Positions 43,370 through 51,417 of a stretch of DNA of 64,000 bases are shown here, piece after piece. Positions within the stretch are counted from its first letter, which is position 1. The number at the start of each line of letters is the position of its first letter. The notes under the pieces are model-generated. The model did no database searches, had not been told where the DNA came from, and worked only from the letters and a program-made list of their open reading frames with translations. The translations under genes and the position numbers were made by a program. Origin of the DNA: Telmatobacter sp. DSM 110680 (GTDB taxonomy: Bacteria > Acidobacteriota > Terriglobia > Terriglobales > Acidobacteriaceae); assembly GCF_039994875.1 (NCBI RefSeq), contig NZ_CP121196.1, positions 5,580,001-5,644,000 of the forward strand, given 5' to 3'.

Positions 43370-43960
43370 ATGGCATTAGTTCCCATGGTGGTTGAGCAGA
43401 CGAGTCGCGGCGAGCGCGCCTACGACATCTATTCCCGTCTGCTTCGCGATAACATCATTTTCCTCGGCACGCCGATCGATGATCAGGTAGCCAATCTCAT
43501 CGTTGCTCAAATGTTGTTTCTCTCCGGCGAAGACCCAGAGAAAGACGTCCAGCTCTACATCAATTCACCGGGCGGTTCCATTACCGCCGGGTTAGCTATC
43601 TATGACACGATGCAGTTCATACGGAACAACGTTGTGACATACTGCATTGGTCAGGCAGCCAGCATGGGAGCATTCCTGCTGCTTGCCGGGACAAAGGGCA
43701 AGCGGTTCGCATTGCCGAATTCGCGCATCCTGATCCACCAGCCATCTATGGGGGGGCTGAGCGGTCAGGCAACAGACATCGATATTCATGCCCGTGAGAT
43801 CCTTCGCATTCGAGAAATCACCAACAACTTGATGGCGAAGCACACGGGCCAGCCGCTCGACCGGATTGAACGCGACGTAGAACGTGACTTCATCATGAAT
43901 TCGTATCAAGCAAAGGAATACGGAATCATCGATGAAATTATCGACCGGCCGCGCACGTAG
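43370..43960 (+). CDS. clpP: ATP-dependent Clp protease proteolytic subunit
   Basis: The protein is 196 aa from ATG 43370, the length of mature-type ClpP; the frame is open further upstream but the extension is low quality. The catalytic triad is in place: Ser98 in GQAASMGAF, His123 in IHQPSMGG, and an Asp near 172 in DRIERDVERDFIMN. The hydrophobic-pocket and handle helix regions are normal. It forms the tetradecameric chamber that degrades substrates unfolded by ClpX, encoded 54 bases downstream. Position after tig is conserved in many bacteria. Confidence 0.95.
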   Translation: MALVPMVVEQTSRGERAYDIYSRLLRDNIIFLGTPIDDQVANLIVAQMLFLSGEDPEKDVQLYINSPGGSITAGLAIYDTMQFIRNNVVTYCIGQAASMGAFLLLAGTKGKRFALPNSRILIHQPSMGGLSGQATDIDIHAREILRIREITNNLMAKHTGQPLDRIERDVERDFIMNSYQAKEYGIIDEIIDRPRT

Positions 43961-44014
43961 CTGCCGCGCAACTGTAAGCGGAATCAAATTTCGAGAGGCC
44001 AAGGGGAGTAAAAA

Positions 44015-45289
44015 ATGAAAACGCGCACGGGACCTGAAGAAGCGCTGCGGTGCTCGTTCTGCCACAAATCGCAGGACGCTGTAGCGAAGTTGATCTCGTC
44101 GCCCAGCGACTACCCGAGAGCATACATATGCGATGAGTGTGTCGCTGTTTGTAACTCCATCCTTGAAGACGATCGAGGCGATGCCGCACATCCGGCGACC
44201 GCCGCAGGCCATCTGCCCAAGCCACAGGAAGTGAAAAGCTTCCTCGACGACTATGTAATCGGGCAGGATCAGACCAAGAAGAAGCTGGCTGTCGCTGTTT
44301 ACAACCACTACAAGCGCGTGCAGATGAACCGCATGCGCAATAACGAAGTAGAGTTGGCCAAGTCGAACATCCTGCTTGTCGGGCCAACCGGTTCCGGCAA
44401 AACGCTGCTGGCGCACACCCTGGCCAAGATGCTCGATGTACCGTTTGCAATCGTGGATGCGACCACTCTTACCGAAGCTGGATACGTCGGCGAAGACGTC
44501 GAGAACATCATCCTCAAGTTGCTGCAAGCAGCGGACGGAGATGTGACGCGTGCGCAACAAGGCATCATCTACATCGACGAGATCGACAAGATTGGTCGCA
44601 AGGACGAAAATCCTTCGATTACCCGCGACGTCTCCGGAGAAGGCGTGCAGCAGGCTCTACTGAAGATTCTCGAAGGCACGGTTGCGAATGTTCCGCCACA
44701 GGGTGGACGCAAACATCCACACCAGGAATTCACCGCCGTCGACACTACGAACATTCTGTTCATTTGTGGCGGCGCGTTTGTGGGCCTGGAGCGGGTGGTG
44801 GGCCGGCGCATCGGCAAGAAGGCGCTCGGCTTCAAGGCTGTAGATGCCGAGTCGGATGCGGCGACAACGCGTTCGCATCGCGATACGGAGTTGCTACGTA
44901 AGACCGAGCCACAGGATCTCATCAAGTATGGTCTGATTCCTGAGTTCGTCGGCCGTCTGCCTGTAATGGGCATTCTGGATGAACTGGATGAAATTGCGCT
45001 GGTTGAAATCCTCACCAAGCCGCGCAACGCGATCGTGAAGCAGTATCAGCGACTGCTTGAATACGAGAATGTTCGTCTGCACTTCACTCCGGATGCCATT
45101 GGCGCGATTGCACGCGAGGCCTTGGCTCGCAAGGTTGGAGCGCGCGGTCTGCGTATGATCCTGGAAGAGCTGATGCTCGACCTGATGTACCACCTGCCCA
45201 GCAACAAGAAGGTGCGCGATCTCGAAATCACCAAGGACATGGTCGAGCGCCGTGATCTTTCGCTGTGCCTGCTTGAGAAGGCCGGCTAA
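44015..45289 (+). CDS. clpX: ATP-dependent Clp protease ATP-binding subunit ClpX
   Basis: The protein is 424 aa with AAGGGGAG upstream of ATG 44015. The N-terminal zinc-binding domain is CSFC...CDEC (residues ~10-40). The AAA+ core follows, with Walker A GPTGSGKTLLA, Walker B IIYIDEIDKIG, sensor and arginine-finger regions, the GYVGEDVE pore loop and the IGF-type ClpP-binding loop region. It recognises and unfolds substrates, including SsrA-tagged proteins; the SmpB gene that serves SsrA tagging is at 54042. It is co-transcribed with clpP. Confidence 0.96.
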   Translation: MKTRTGPEEALRCSFCHKSQDAVAKLISSPSDYPRAYICDECVAVCNSILEDDRGDAAHPATAAGHLPKPQEVKSFLDDYVIGQDQTKKKLAVAVYNHYKRVQMNRMRNNEVELAKSNILLVGPTGSGKTLLAHTLAKMLDVPFAIVDATTLTEAGYVGEDVENIILKLLQAADGDVTRAQQGIIYIDEIDKIGRKDENPSITRDVSGEGVQQALLKILEGTVANVPPQGGRKHPHQEFTAVDTTNILFICGGAFVGLERVVGRRIGKKALGFKAVDAESDAATTRSHRDTELLRKTEPQDLIKYGLIPEFVGRLPVMGILDELDEIALVEILTKPRNAIVKQYQRLLEYENVRLHFTPDAIGAIAREALARKVGARGLRMILEELMLDLMYHLPSNKKVRDLEITKDMVERRDLSLCLLEKAG

Positions 45290-45318
45290 ATCTGGATACA
45301 ACCCAGTTTTATATACTC

Positions 45319-45350
45319 AAAGGTCACATCACCTCGTGGATGTGGCCTTT
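45319..45350 (+). terminator. Terminator-like hairpin between clpX and lon
   Basis: A 12-bp stem with one G-U pair: AAAGGTCACATC / GATGTGGCCTTT with an 8-base loop. The T-run after it is short, so it may only attenuate. Confidence 0.5.
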
Positions 45351-45369
45351 GATTCTGTGGGCGTTTGGT

Positions 45370-45400
45370 TTGCCTTTCTCCGACGAATCCGCTGTACAAT
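45370..45400 (+). promoter_or_regulatory. Possible lon promoter
   Basis: TACAAT at 45395-45400 is a good -10 box. A TTGCCT at 45370-45375 could be the -35 box, but the 19-base spacing is long. Confidence 0.35.
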
Positions 45401-45468
45401 CCCAACAAGGCGCGATGGATCGCTTGAGTCCTGTGGCTTGGTCGCGCGTCTAAACACATGGTGCTTTT

Positions 45469-47883
45469 ATGACTGCTTCGAAGGAAAAGAACGAGCCGCG
45501 CAAACTTCCCATGATGCCCATTCGGGACATGGTGATTTTCCCCTACATGATGACTCCGTTTGTCGTCGGCCGTCTTTCAAGCGTTCGTGCGCTTGAAGAA
45601 GCGCTCAATGGGGACCGCAAGATTTTTCTCGCCACGCAACACGATGCTTCAATTGATGAACCGAAGGCCAAGGAGATCTTCCAGGTCGGTTCCATCTGCA
45701 ACATCGTCCAAAGCGTAAAAATGCCGGACGGCAATATCAAGGTTCTCGTTGAAGGCGTAGAGCGAGCCAAGTCGGTTGAAGTGAATGATCGCGACGGATT
45801 CTTTGTCGCCACTGTCCGGACCGGCAAAACCGATTTTGAAATGACACCTGCCGTTGAACAACTGATGCAGCGTGTCACGTCGCTGTTCGAGCAATACGTA
45901 AAGCTGCAACAGTCCTTGAACTACGAGACCATTATCGCCACCGTGCGCATGGATGAGCCCGCAAAGCTCTCCGACACAATTGCTGCCAACCTCCAGATGG
46001 GCATCGAGGAGAAGCAGGAGCTTCTTGGAATCTTTGATCCAGCGGCTCGCCTTGCACGCATCGCCGACGTACTCGATATCGAGATTGAAAAGCTCGACCT
46101 TGACCGCAACATCCAATCGCGAGTAAAGCGGCAGATGGAGCGTGCGCAGAAAGAGTATTACCTCAACGAAAAGATCAAGGCCATTCAGAAGGAATTAGGC
46201 CGCGGCGAGAAGAGCGAGTTCGACGAACTTCGCAAGAAGATTGAAGCCGCCGGAATGCCAAAGGAAACGCTCGAGAAAGCAATTCAGGAGCTCAAAAAGC
46301 TCGAAGCCATGCCGCCAATGTCGGCTGAATCGACTGTGAGTCGGAACTACATTGACTGGCTCCTCGCAGTGCCGTGGAAGAAAAAGTCCAAGGAAACACG
46401 TTCCATCGACTTCGCTGAAAAGGTTCTCAACGAAGACCACTATGGGTTGGAAAAGATCAAGGAGCGCATCCTCGAGTTTCTTGCCGTGCGTCAGCTCGTC
46501 AAGAATCCAAAGGGATCGATCCTCTGCTTCGTTGGACCTCCGGGCGTAGGCAAAACTTCTCTCGGCATGTCGATCGCCAAGGCCACGGGACGCAAATTTG
46601 TGCGGCTCTCTCTGGGCGGCGTTCGCGACGAAGCCGAAATTCGCGGCCATCGTCGCACCTACATCGGCGCATTGCCCGGCCAGATCATCCAGCACATGAA
46701 GCGCGCTGGCACAAAGAATCCTGTCTTCTTGCTCGATGAAGTAGACAAGATGGCCTCTGATTTCCGCGGCGATCCGGCATCGGCGCTGCTTGAGGTGCTT
46801 GATCCGGAGCAGAACACCACCTTCCAGGATCATTACCTCGACGTGGATTATGACTTGTCGCAGGTCCTTTTCGTTGCCACCGCCAATGTTCTCCACACTG
46901 TTCCGGCTCCGCTGCAGGATCGCATGGAAGTGCTACGCCTTCAGGGGTACACCGAGCAGGAGAAGCTCGAAATCGCCAAGCAATACCTGGTGAAGAAGCA
47001 ACGCGAACAAACCGGCCTCAACGAAAAGAACGTCGTCTTCACTGATGACGCGATTCTCGAGATTATCCGCAAGTACACACGGGAAGCGGGCGTGCGTAAC
47101 CTCGAGCGCGAAATCGGCAACGTGTGCCGCAAGGTTGCACGTCGCGTGGTGAAGAAGGGCGCAAAGCACAAGGAAGAAGTTACCGGCGAAAGCATCAGCG
47201 AGTTTCTCGGCGTGGCTCGTTTCCGCGATTCGGAAGTGCACGAGAAGAGCGAAGTGGGTCTGGTTACCGGCCTTGCATGGACTGAAGTGGGCGGCAGCAT
47301 TCTTACCACCGAAGTGACGGTGCTCGATGGTAAAGGCAAGCTCACCATTACCGGACAACTCGGCGATGTCATGCAGGAATCTGCACAGGCCGCACTTGCC
47401 TACATTCGAGGTCGCGCGCAGGCTCTGGGTCTCAGCCGCGAGTTCTATCGCAACGTCGACCTGCACCTGCATGTGCCTGAAGGCGCGATTCCGAAGGATG
47501 GCCCATCTGCCGGCATCACCATGGCGACTGCGCTGGCAAGCGCACTGGCCAAGATTCCCGTGCGACGCGATATCGCGATGACGGGCGAGATCACGCTGCG
47601 TGGAAAAGTGCTGCCGATCGGCGGATTGAAGGAGAAGCTCCTGGCTGCACTGCGTGCAGGAATCTTTGAAACCATCCTGCCTAAAGCCAACGAAAAAGAT
47701 GTCGCCGAATTGCCTGACAACATCAAGAACTCAATGAAGCTGCATTTTGTAGACACGATGGATGAAGTGTTGGCCCTGGCTCTTGAGAGTCCGCTGCCTT
47801 CATTGGTGTCGTCTGAGGCCGCAGAGGTTCTGACAGCAGTCCCGCCCGCCGAAGTAGTGAGCGGACAGGTTGCTCGTCAATAG
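45469..47883 (+). CDS. lon: ATP-dependent protease Lon
   Basis: The protein is 804 aa, the usual size for LonA. The N-terminal substrate-binding domain (LPMMPIRDMVIFPYMMTPF) is followed by a helical region, the AAA+ module (Walker A GPPGVGKTSLGMS; Walker B VFLLDEVDKMA) and the protease domain with the Ser680-Lys721 dyad in PKDGPSAGIT and GGLKEKLLA. It degrades misfolded and regulatory proteins in the cytoplasm. It has its own promoter-like sequence after a hairpin, and a terminator follows the stop. Confidence 0.96.
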   Translation: MTASKEKNEPRKLPMMPIRDMVIFPYMMTPFVVGRLSSVRALEEALNGDRKIFLATQHDASIDEPKAKEIFQVGSICNIVQSVKMPDGNIKVLVEGVERAKSVEVNDRDGFFVATVRTGKTDFEMTPAVEQLMQRVTSLFEQYVKLQQSLNYETIIATVRMDEPAKLSDTIAANLQMGIEEKQELLGIFDPAARLARIADVLDIEIEKLDLDRNIQSRVKRQMERAQKEYYLNEKIKAIQKELGRGEKSEFDELRKKIEAAGMPKETLEKAIQELKKLEAMPPMSAESTVSRNYIDWLLAVPWKKKSKETRSIDFAEKVLNEDHYGLEKIKERILEFLAVRQLVKNPKGSILCFVGPPGVGKTSLGMSIAKATGRKFVRLSLGGVRDEAEIRGHRRTYIGALPGQIIQHMKRAGTKNPVFLLDEVDKMASDFRGDPASALLEVLDPEQNTTFQDHYLDVDYDLSQVLFVATANVLHTVPAPLQDRMEVLRLQGYTEQEKLEIAKQYLVKKQREQTGLNEKNVVFTDDAILEIIRKYTREAGVRNLEREIGNVCRKVARRVVKKGAKHKEEVTGESISEFLGVARFRDSEVHEKSEVGLVTGLAWTEVGGSILTTEVTVLDGKGKLTITGQLGDVMQESAQAALAYIRGRAQALGLSREFYRNVDLHLHVPEGAIPKDGPSAGITMATALASALAKIPVRRDIAMTGEITLRGKVLPIGGLKEKLLAALRAGIFETILPKANEKDVAELPDNIKNSMKLHFVDTMDEVLALALESPLPSLVSSEAAEVLTAVPPAEVVSGQVARQ

Positions 47884-47919
47884 CGGTCGCAATAGGACAG
47901 TCCCACTAACCGAGCACCG

Positions 47920-47948
47920 AAAGGGGAAGGCCAAGCGCCTTCCCTTTT
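47920..47948 (+). terminator. Terminator after lon
   Basis: Stem AAAGGGGAAGGC / GCCTTCCCTTTT (one G-U pair) with loop CAAGC, followed by CATTTTCTT. It can serve both lon and the opposing small gene. Confidence 0.8.
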
Positions 47949-47955
47949 CATTTTC

Positions 47956-48231
47956 TTACTTCTGCATGTCCTGCAGGGCATGAACCCACGCGTTCATCAC
48001 GTCGTCAAAGGTGAAGCCGCTTTCGACCTTGCAATTCGAGAAAGCATCATCCTTTTTGCCGCATTCGGCGACTCTCTCGCCTTTCTCGTTATAGAGTGTG
48101 AGGCCATTAGGGCCTTTAGGGATTTTGATCAGCGCTGGGTGCGTGGCAGGAGGCTCCGCAAAGTTGACGGTATGGACAAGCGGCCCATTGGCAGACGCCG
48201 CCAATAGGCAGATGGCAACGAGTGTGTGCAC
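47956..48231 (-). CDS. Small secreted protein of unknown function
   Basis: The protein is 91 aa. The first ~15 residues are a hydrophobic signal (MHTLVAICLLAASANG). The mature part (LIKIPKGPNGLTLYNEKGERVAECGKKDDAFSNCKVESGFTFDDVMNAWVHALQDM) has two cysteines that could form a disulfide, consistent with periplasmic location. No family was recognised. It converges on lon across a shared terminator and is divergent from engB. Confidence 0.55.
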   Translation of the reverse strand: MHTLVAICLLAASANGPLVHTVNFAEPPATHPALIKIPKGPNGLTLYNEKGERVAECGKKDDAFSNCKVESGFTFDDVMNAWVHALQDMQK

Positions 48232-48339
48232 GTTGGCTCCCCAAGAAGTTGTGAATGTGAAGACAGTATAGGGCAGGTCTTGCTAAGAGTGGATTGCCTT
48301 TCTGTGGTCACTCGTCACAGCACATTACTTTACGCATGG

Positions 48340-48354
48340 TCCGGTTAAACCGGA
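48340..48354. promoter_or_regulatory. Short inverted repeat upstream of engB
   Basis: TCCGGTTAAACCGGA is a perfect 7-bp inverted repeat around one base, between two divergent genes. It may be a regulator-binding site; no promoter boxes were fixed around it. Confidence 0.3.
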
Positions 48355-48450
48355 TGAGTACGAGACACGCAGAGCATCGCTACGGGCATGATCCTGTATC
48401 CTCAAGAAAATGCGAGACTCGCACGTTGAGAGCGAGAGACAGAGATATGA

Positions 48451-49050
48451 ATGCCGCTGCTGCGCTATAACCCCCAATTCCTGCTGTCAGCCCTCGATGC
48501 CGCTCAATTCCCTGCTCCGACGGTGCCGGAGATCGCATTCCTGGGGCGTTCCAATGTTGGCAAATCGAGCCTGCTTAATTCGCTTGTCGGAGAAAAGGCT
48601 GCGAAAGTGTCGCAGACACCGGGTCGTACACGCGCCATCAACTTTTTTGCGCTGCTTGATCCGCGACAGCAGCCAAAGTTGATTTTTGCCGATCTTCCCG
48701 GTTACGGCTATGCGAAAATCTCGAAATCCATCTCAGCTGAGTGGCCGAAATTTATCGACCCGTATCTCGCGGAGCGTACGACGCTGAAGCTATGCATCTG
48801 CCTCGTGGATTCCAATGTTCCTCCGCAGCCCAATGACGGAAAGCTTATCGACTGGATGCGTCATGTTGGACGCGAATTTCTGGTCGTAGCTACGAAGACT
48901 GATCGTCTCAGTGGCAACGCGCGCACACGCAACCTTCTCGCGATCAAGAATGCATTCGATTTAGAGGAAGTGCTGCCCGTATCTTCAAAAACCGGGGCAG
49001 GTGTCAAAGAACTCTGGAATCGCATCGAGGCAGCCGGATCCGAAAAGTGA
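48451..49050 (+). CDS. engB: Ribosome-biogenesis GTPase EngB (YsxC/YihA)
   Basis: The protein is 199 aa. GTPase motifs are complete: G1 GRSNVGKSSLLN, G2 region TPGRTRAINFF, G3 DLPGYGYAK, G4 TKTDRLS and G5 SSKTG. The size and the DLPGYGYAK signature identify EngB, needed for late 50S assembly. It lies downstream of lon, as in many bacteria, but with its own region of 219 bp upstream that also serves the divergent small gene. Confidence 0.94.
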   Translation: MPLLRYNPQFLLSALDAAQFPAPTVPEIAFLGRSNVGKSSLLNSLVGEKAAKVSQTPGRTRAINFFALLDPRQQPKLIFADLPGYGYAKISKSISAEWPKFIDPYLAERTTLKLCICLVDSNVPPQPNDGKLIDWMRHVGREFLVVATKTDRLSGNARTRNLLAIKNAFDLEEVLPVSSKTGAGVKELWNRIEAAGSEK

Positions 49051-49052
49051 CT

Positions 49053-49862
49053 CTAGGCCGCTCCAGCGGGTGACAACCAAAACATCTTCGTCTCACCGCC
49101 GATACTCAAACTTCCCGACACTTCAGTTCCGATGACACGACCTCGTATCGCAGCCTCGAATCCTTCTACAATCCGTGCTGCCAACTCCGGCTCGCAACAG
49201 AGCGCGCGCTGTCCTTGCGCGCCGCGTCCGCAATAGCGCGGAGCCAGGCGAATCCATCGGTGAACGTACGAGTCGAGGCGAAGGCATTCGAGTGCGATCG
49301 CATCGAGATTCGCCATCCAGCGACCGGCCCCCTGCGCAACTCGCCATTCCAGACATGCCTGATTACTATCTTGCTCCGGCAGTTGAATCTCATGAGCATC
49401 GAATCCGAATTTTGGTAGGACGCGATGTTCATTCGGCAGGCCTGCGAAAACCAGATCCGGAAGCACGCCACGCTCCAACATCTCGCGTTCAACGGCAGAA
49501 GGCGCGAGTCCGACGCAAACCGCTACGGTAGCTCTCTTGCGGATCTCGTTCTTTAAAATTCGCAGTGCTTCGTCGAGCGAAGTGACCACGAAATCGACCG
49601 TACCATCGCGAATGGCCTGTTTCTGTGCTGCCAGATCGGCGGTGGCGGCGAGGGTGGCGCAGCCGGATACGTTTCCGGCAATCACCATCGCGGATCCGTG
49701 GGCATCCAGTTCTCCAACGTACAGAAGGCTACCGCCAAAATTAGGTTCGGTTTCCGATCGCTCCGCTTGAGGATTCAGGGCGGTCCGCGTCAACGCGCGG
49801 TAGAAGTTATAAGCCTCAAGCGGCACGGAGTTTGTGGATGCTGAGGCGAAATCGGATGACAA
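49053..49862 (-). CDS. Urocanase-like (Rossmann-domain) protein
   Basis: The protein is 269 aa, about half the length of urocanate hydratase (HutU, ~550 aa). The segment LLYVGELDAHGSAMVIAGNV...VDFVVTSLDEALRILKNEIRKRATVAVCVGLAPSAVEREMLERGVLPDLVFAG follows the order of the urocanase NAD-binding domain: GG-type turn, basic-acid stretch, a SLDEAL helix, a VGLxxxA strand-turn, and a RGVxPDL helix. The catalytic Asp and the flanking halves of HutU are not seen. By inference it is a half-size homologue with a changed function. No hut genes are nearby. It abuts engB (2 bases between the ends) on the opposite strand. Confidence 0.5.
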   Translation of the reverse strand: MSSDFASASTNSVPLEAYNFYRALTRTALNPQAERSETEPNFGGSLLYVGELDAHGSAMVIAGNVSGCATLAATADLAAQKQAIRDGTVDFVVTSLDEALRILKNEIRKRATVAVCVGLAPSAVEREMLERGVLPDLVFAGLPNEHRVLPKFGFDAHEIQLPEQDSNQACLEWRVAQGAGRWMANLDAIALECLRLDSYVHRWIRLAPRYCGRGAQGQRALCCEPELAARIVEGFEAAIRGRVIGTEVSGSLSIGGETKMFWLSPAGAA

Positions 49863-49905
49863 GAATGTTTCTCCACGTACTCGATGTCCGGGAAGATATC
49901 GTGCA

Positions 49906-50382
49906 TCAATCCATCGTACGTTCTTTCAAGTTCTTCTCACGCACGAACAGGATCAACTCGCCTGGCGCCGCCGTGGTTTTGAACTTTTCGTTAACCTTGG
50001 CTTTGGCACACCCATTGGCCGCGACAAAACCTTTCGACGCGATCTCCGGTACGCGATACCATACGTCACCGAAGGTATTCTTCTCAGCATCGCAGTTCAC
50101 GTACAATTCCATGGAATTCTGGTAGGCGAGGTGCAAAGCCACCACTTCCGTATCCGCCGGAATGGTCAACTCGGCCGTGCCGTCATCATTCTGCTTGACC
50201 CAATCGGGATGCAGCATGGTCAGGTGGTCGACGCGTACCTGGAAGCCCGTCGGCATGACCGGATGTCCCGACTTGCCATCGAATACTTTGATGATGATGG
50301 TCTTGGTAGGTTCGGCACAGTACGAAGTGCCAAGCAGAACGGAACACAGAAGCAACACCGAGCCAATCGTTCTCCGAGCCAT
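49906..50382 (-). CDS. Secreted protein of unknown function in the secretin operon
   Basis: The protein is 158 aa from ATG 50382, supported by GAGAGG. A signal peptide (IGSVLLLCSVLLGTSYCAE) is followed by a beta-rich body (TIIIKVFDGKSGHPVMPTGFQVRVDHLTM, TAELTIPADTEVVALHLAYQNSMELYVNCD), perhaps an Ig-like fold. A Cys near the end of the signal suggests possible lipidation. It is the last gene of a four-gene reverse-strand cluster (secretin, two pseudopilins, this), lying 16 bases after the second pseudopilin, so it may be an accessory of the secretion machine. Confidence 0.65.
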   Translation of the reverse strand: MARRTIGSVLLLCSVLLGTSYCAEPTKTIIIKVFDGKSGHPVMPTGFQVRVDHLTMLHPDWVKQNDDGTAELTIPADTEVVALHLAYQNSMELYVNCDAEKNTFGDVWYRVPEIASKGFVAANGCAKAKVNEKFKTTAAPGELILFVREKNLKERTMD

Positions 50383-50398
50383 TCTTATCCTCTCGCGC

Positions 50399-50800
50399 TC
50401 ACCACGTGGAGTAGGGCTGCCCGTCAGATCCAGTCTCCTGCGAACCGGAATGCACATCGTCGATTCCCGGGTCGGTCTGATCCAGGGTATGCAATGAGTC
50501 ACTCACGTCTGTAACCCATGATTCGCGGGATTCAGTCATAGGATCTTTGGGGATGACCTTGAGATACCCATCCTGCACCAGGTCATCGAGCGCTTGAGGC
50601 GCTTTCTGTTTGTCCATGGTGTAGGAGTCGATGGCGGAACGCATAACGCGCAAGTCTTCCTTGAGCACCGCTTCCCGCGCAGACTTAATCGCAGCATTGA
50701 AACTCGGAATGGCAAGCGTCGTCAGGATGCCAATGATCATCATGACGATCATCAACTCCATCAGCGTGAAGCCCGATTCCTGTTTTCTAGTGCTGCGCAT
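50399..50800 (-). CDS. GspG-like pseudopilin, second of two
   Basis: The protein is 133 aa from ATG 50800. The prepilin leader ESG|FTLMELMIVMMIIGILTTLAIP has the type IV cleavage Gly-Phe and Glu at +5, followed by the long hydrophobic helix. The C-terminal half (KEDLRVMRSAIDSYTMDKQKAPQALDDLV...GYLKVIPKDPMT) is the major-pseudopilin (GspG) pattern. It ends GQPYSTW, much like the neighbouring pseudopilin (GTKYSDW), suggesting a tandem duplication. It would be processed by a prepilin peptidase at the inner membrane. Confidence 0.85.
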   Translation of the reverse strand: MRSTRKQESGFTLMELMIVMMIIGILTTLAIPSFNAAIKSAREAVLKEDLRVMRSAIDSYTMDKQKAPQALDDLVQDGYLKVIPKDPMTESRESWVTDVSDSLHTLDQTDPGIDDVHSGSQETGSDGQPYSTW

Positions 50801-50918
50801 CTGTACCTCTATTCTCCTACATTCCCATCTTTTGATCGTGGTTAATATTTCTGTGCCTGTTACCCCTTGCTTTGCGATTCCGCGGCGCAAGCAATTCCGA
50901 GATATCCGAACAAACGGT

Positions 50919-51404
50919 TTACCAGTCGGAGTATTTGGTCCCATCGAGGGCCGTACCGGTGGACTTGGAATACACATCGAATACACTCTGCCCGCCGTAG
51001 GAATCGGACTTGGGATCATCCTGCATGGAATGCAATCCCCATTCAGCTTTCCCTGTCATGGGATCAACGGGGATGCGACGAAGGAACTTAACCTTCTTGC
51101 CCTGGATGTCGACTCCGTTGACCAGCGTCTCAAGATCGGGGGGATAATTCTGGCTGTCCACCTTGGTCTGAATAGCTCCCTTGTCCGCTGCGTCCTTGTA
51201 GTGGTCGATGGCGTCGCGCATCTCCCACAGGTCGCGGTGGAGTTCGCGTTCCCTGTCCCGTTGGACCTTGAACCTTGCAATGGGGATAGCTGCGGAAGCA
51301 AGGATCGACAGGATCGCCACGGTGACGATCAGTTCGACCAGTGTCAGGCCGCGCTCCGAATGTTTCCGGACTGGCCGCATCCCGCTTGGCCGCTTAGCCC
51401 TCAT
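50919..51404 (-). CDS. GspG-like pseudopilin, first of two
   Basis: The protein is 161 aa from ATG 51404, the first good start after the secretin stop. The leader ends SERG|LTLVELIVTVAILSILASAAIP, a type IV prepilin site with Leu at +1 and Glu at +5. The conserved region (RELHRDLWEMRDAIDHYKDAADKGAI, FLRRIPVDPMTGKAEWGLHS) and the YSDW end match major pseudopilins. Fourteen bases separate its start from the secretin stop, so both are in one operon. The pair may form a pseudopilus that pushes substrate through the secretin. Confidence 0.87.
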   Translation of the reverse strand: MRAKRPSGMRPVRKHSERGLTLVELIVTVAILSILASAAIPIARFKVQRDRERELHRDLWEMRDAIDHYKDAADKGAIQTKVDSQNYPPDLETLVNGVDIQGKKVKFLRRIPVDPMTGKAEWGLHSMQDDPKSDSYGGQSVFDVYSKSTGTALDGTKYSDW

Positions 51405-51417
51405 CTGTTCGACACTC

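Noticed and set aside
43592..44560. 322-aa reverse-strand open frame
   Set aside because: It is antisense to clpP and clpX; no domain or ribosome site.
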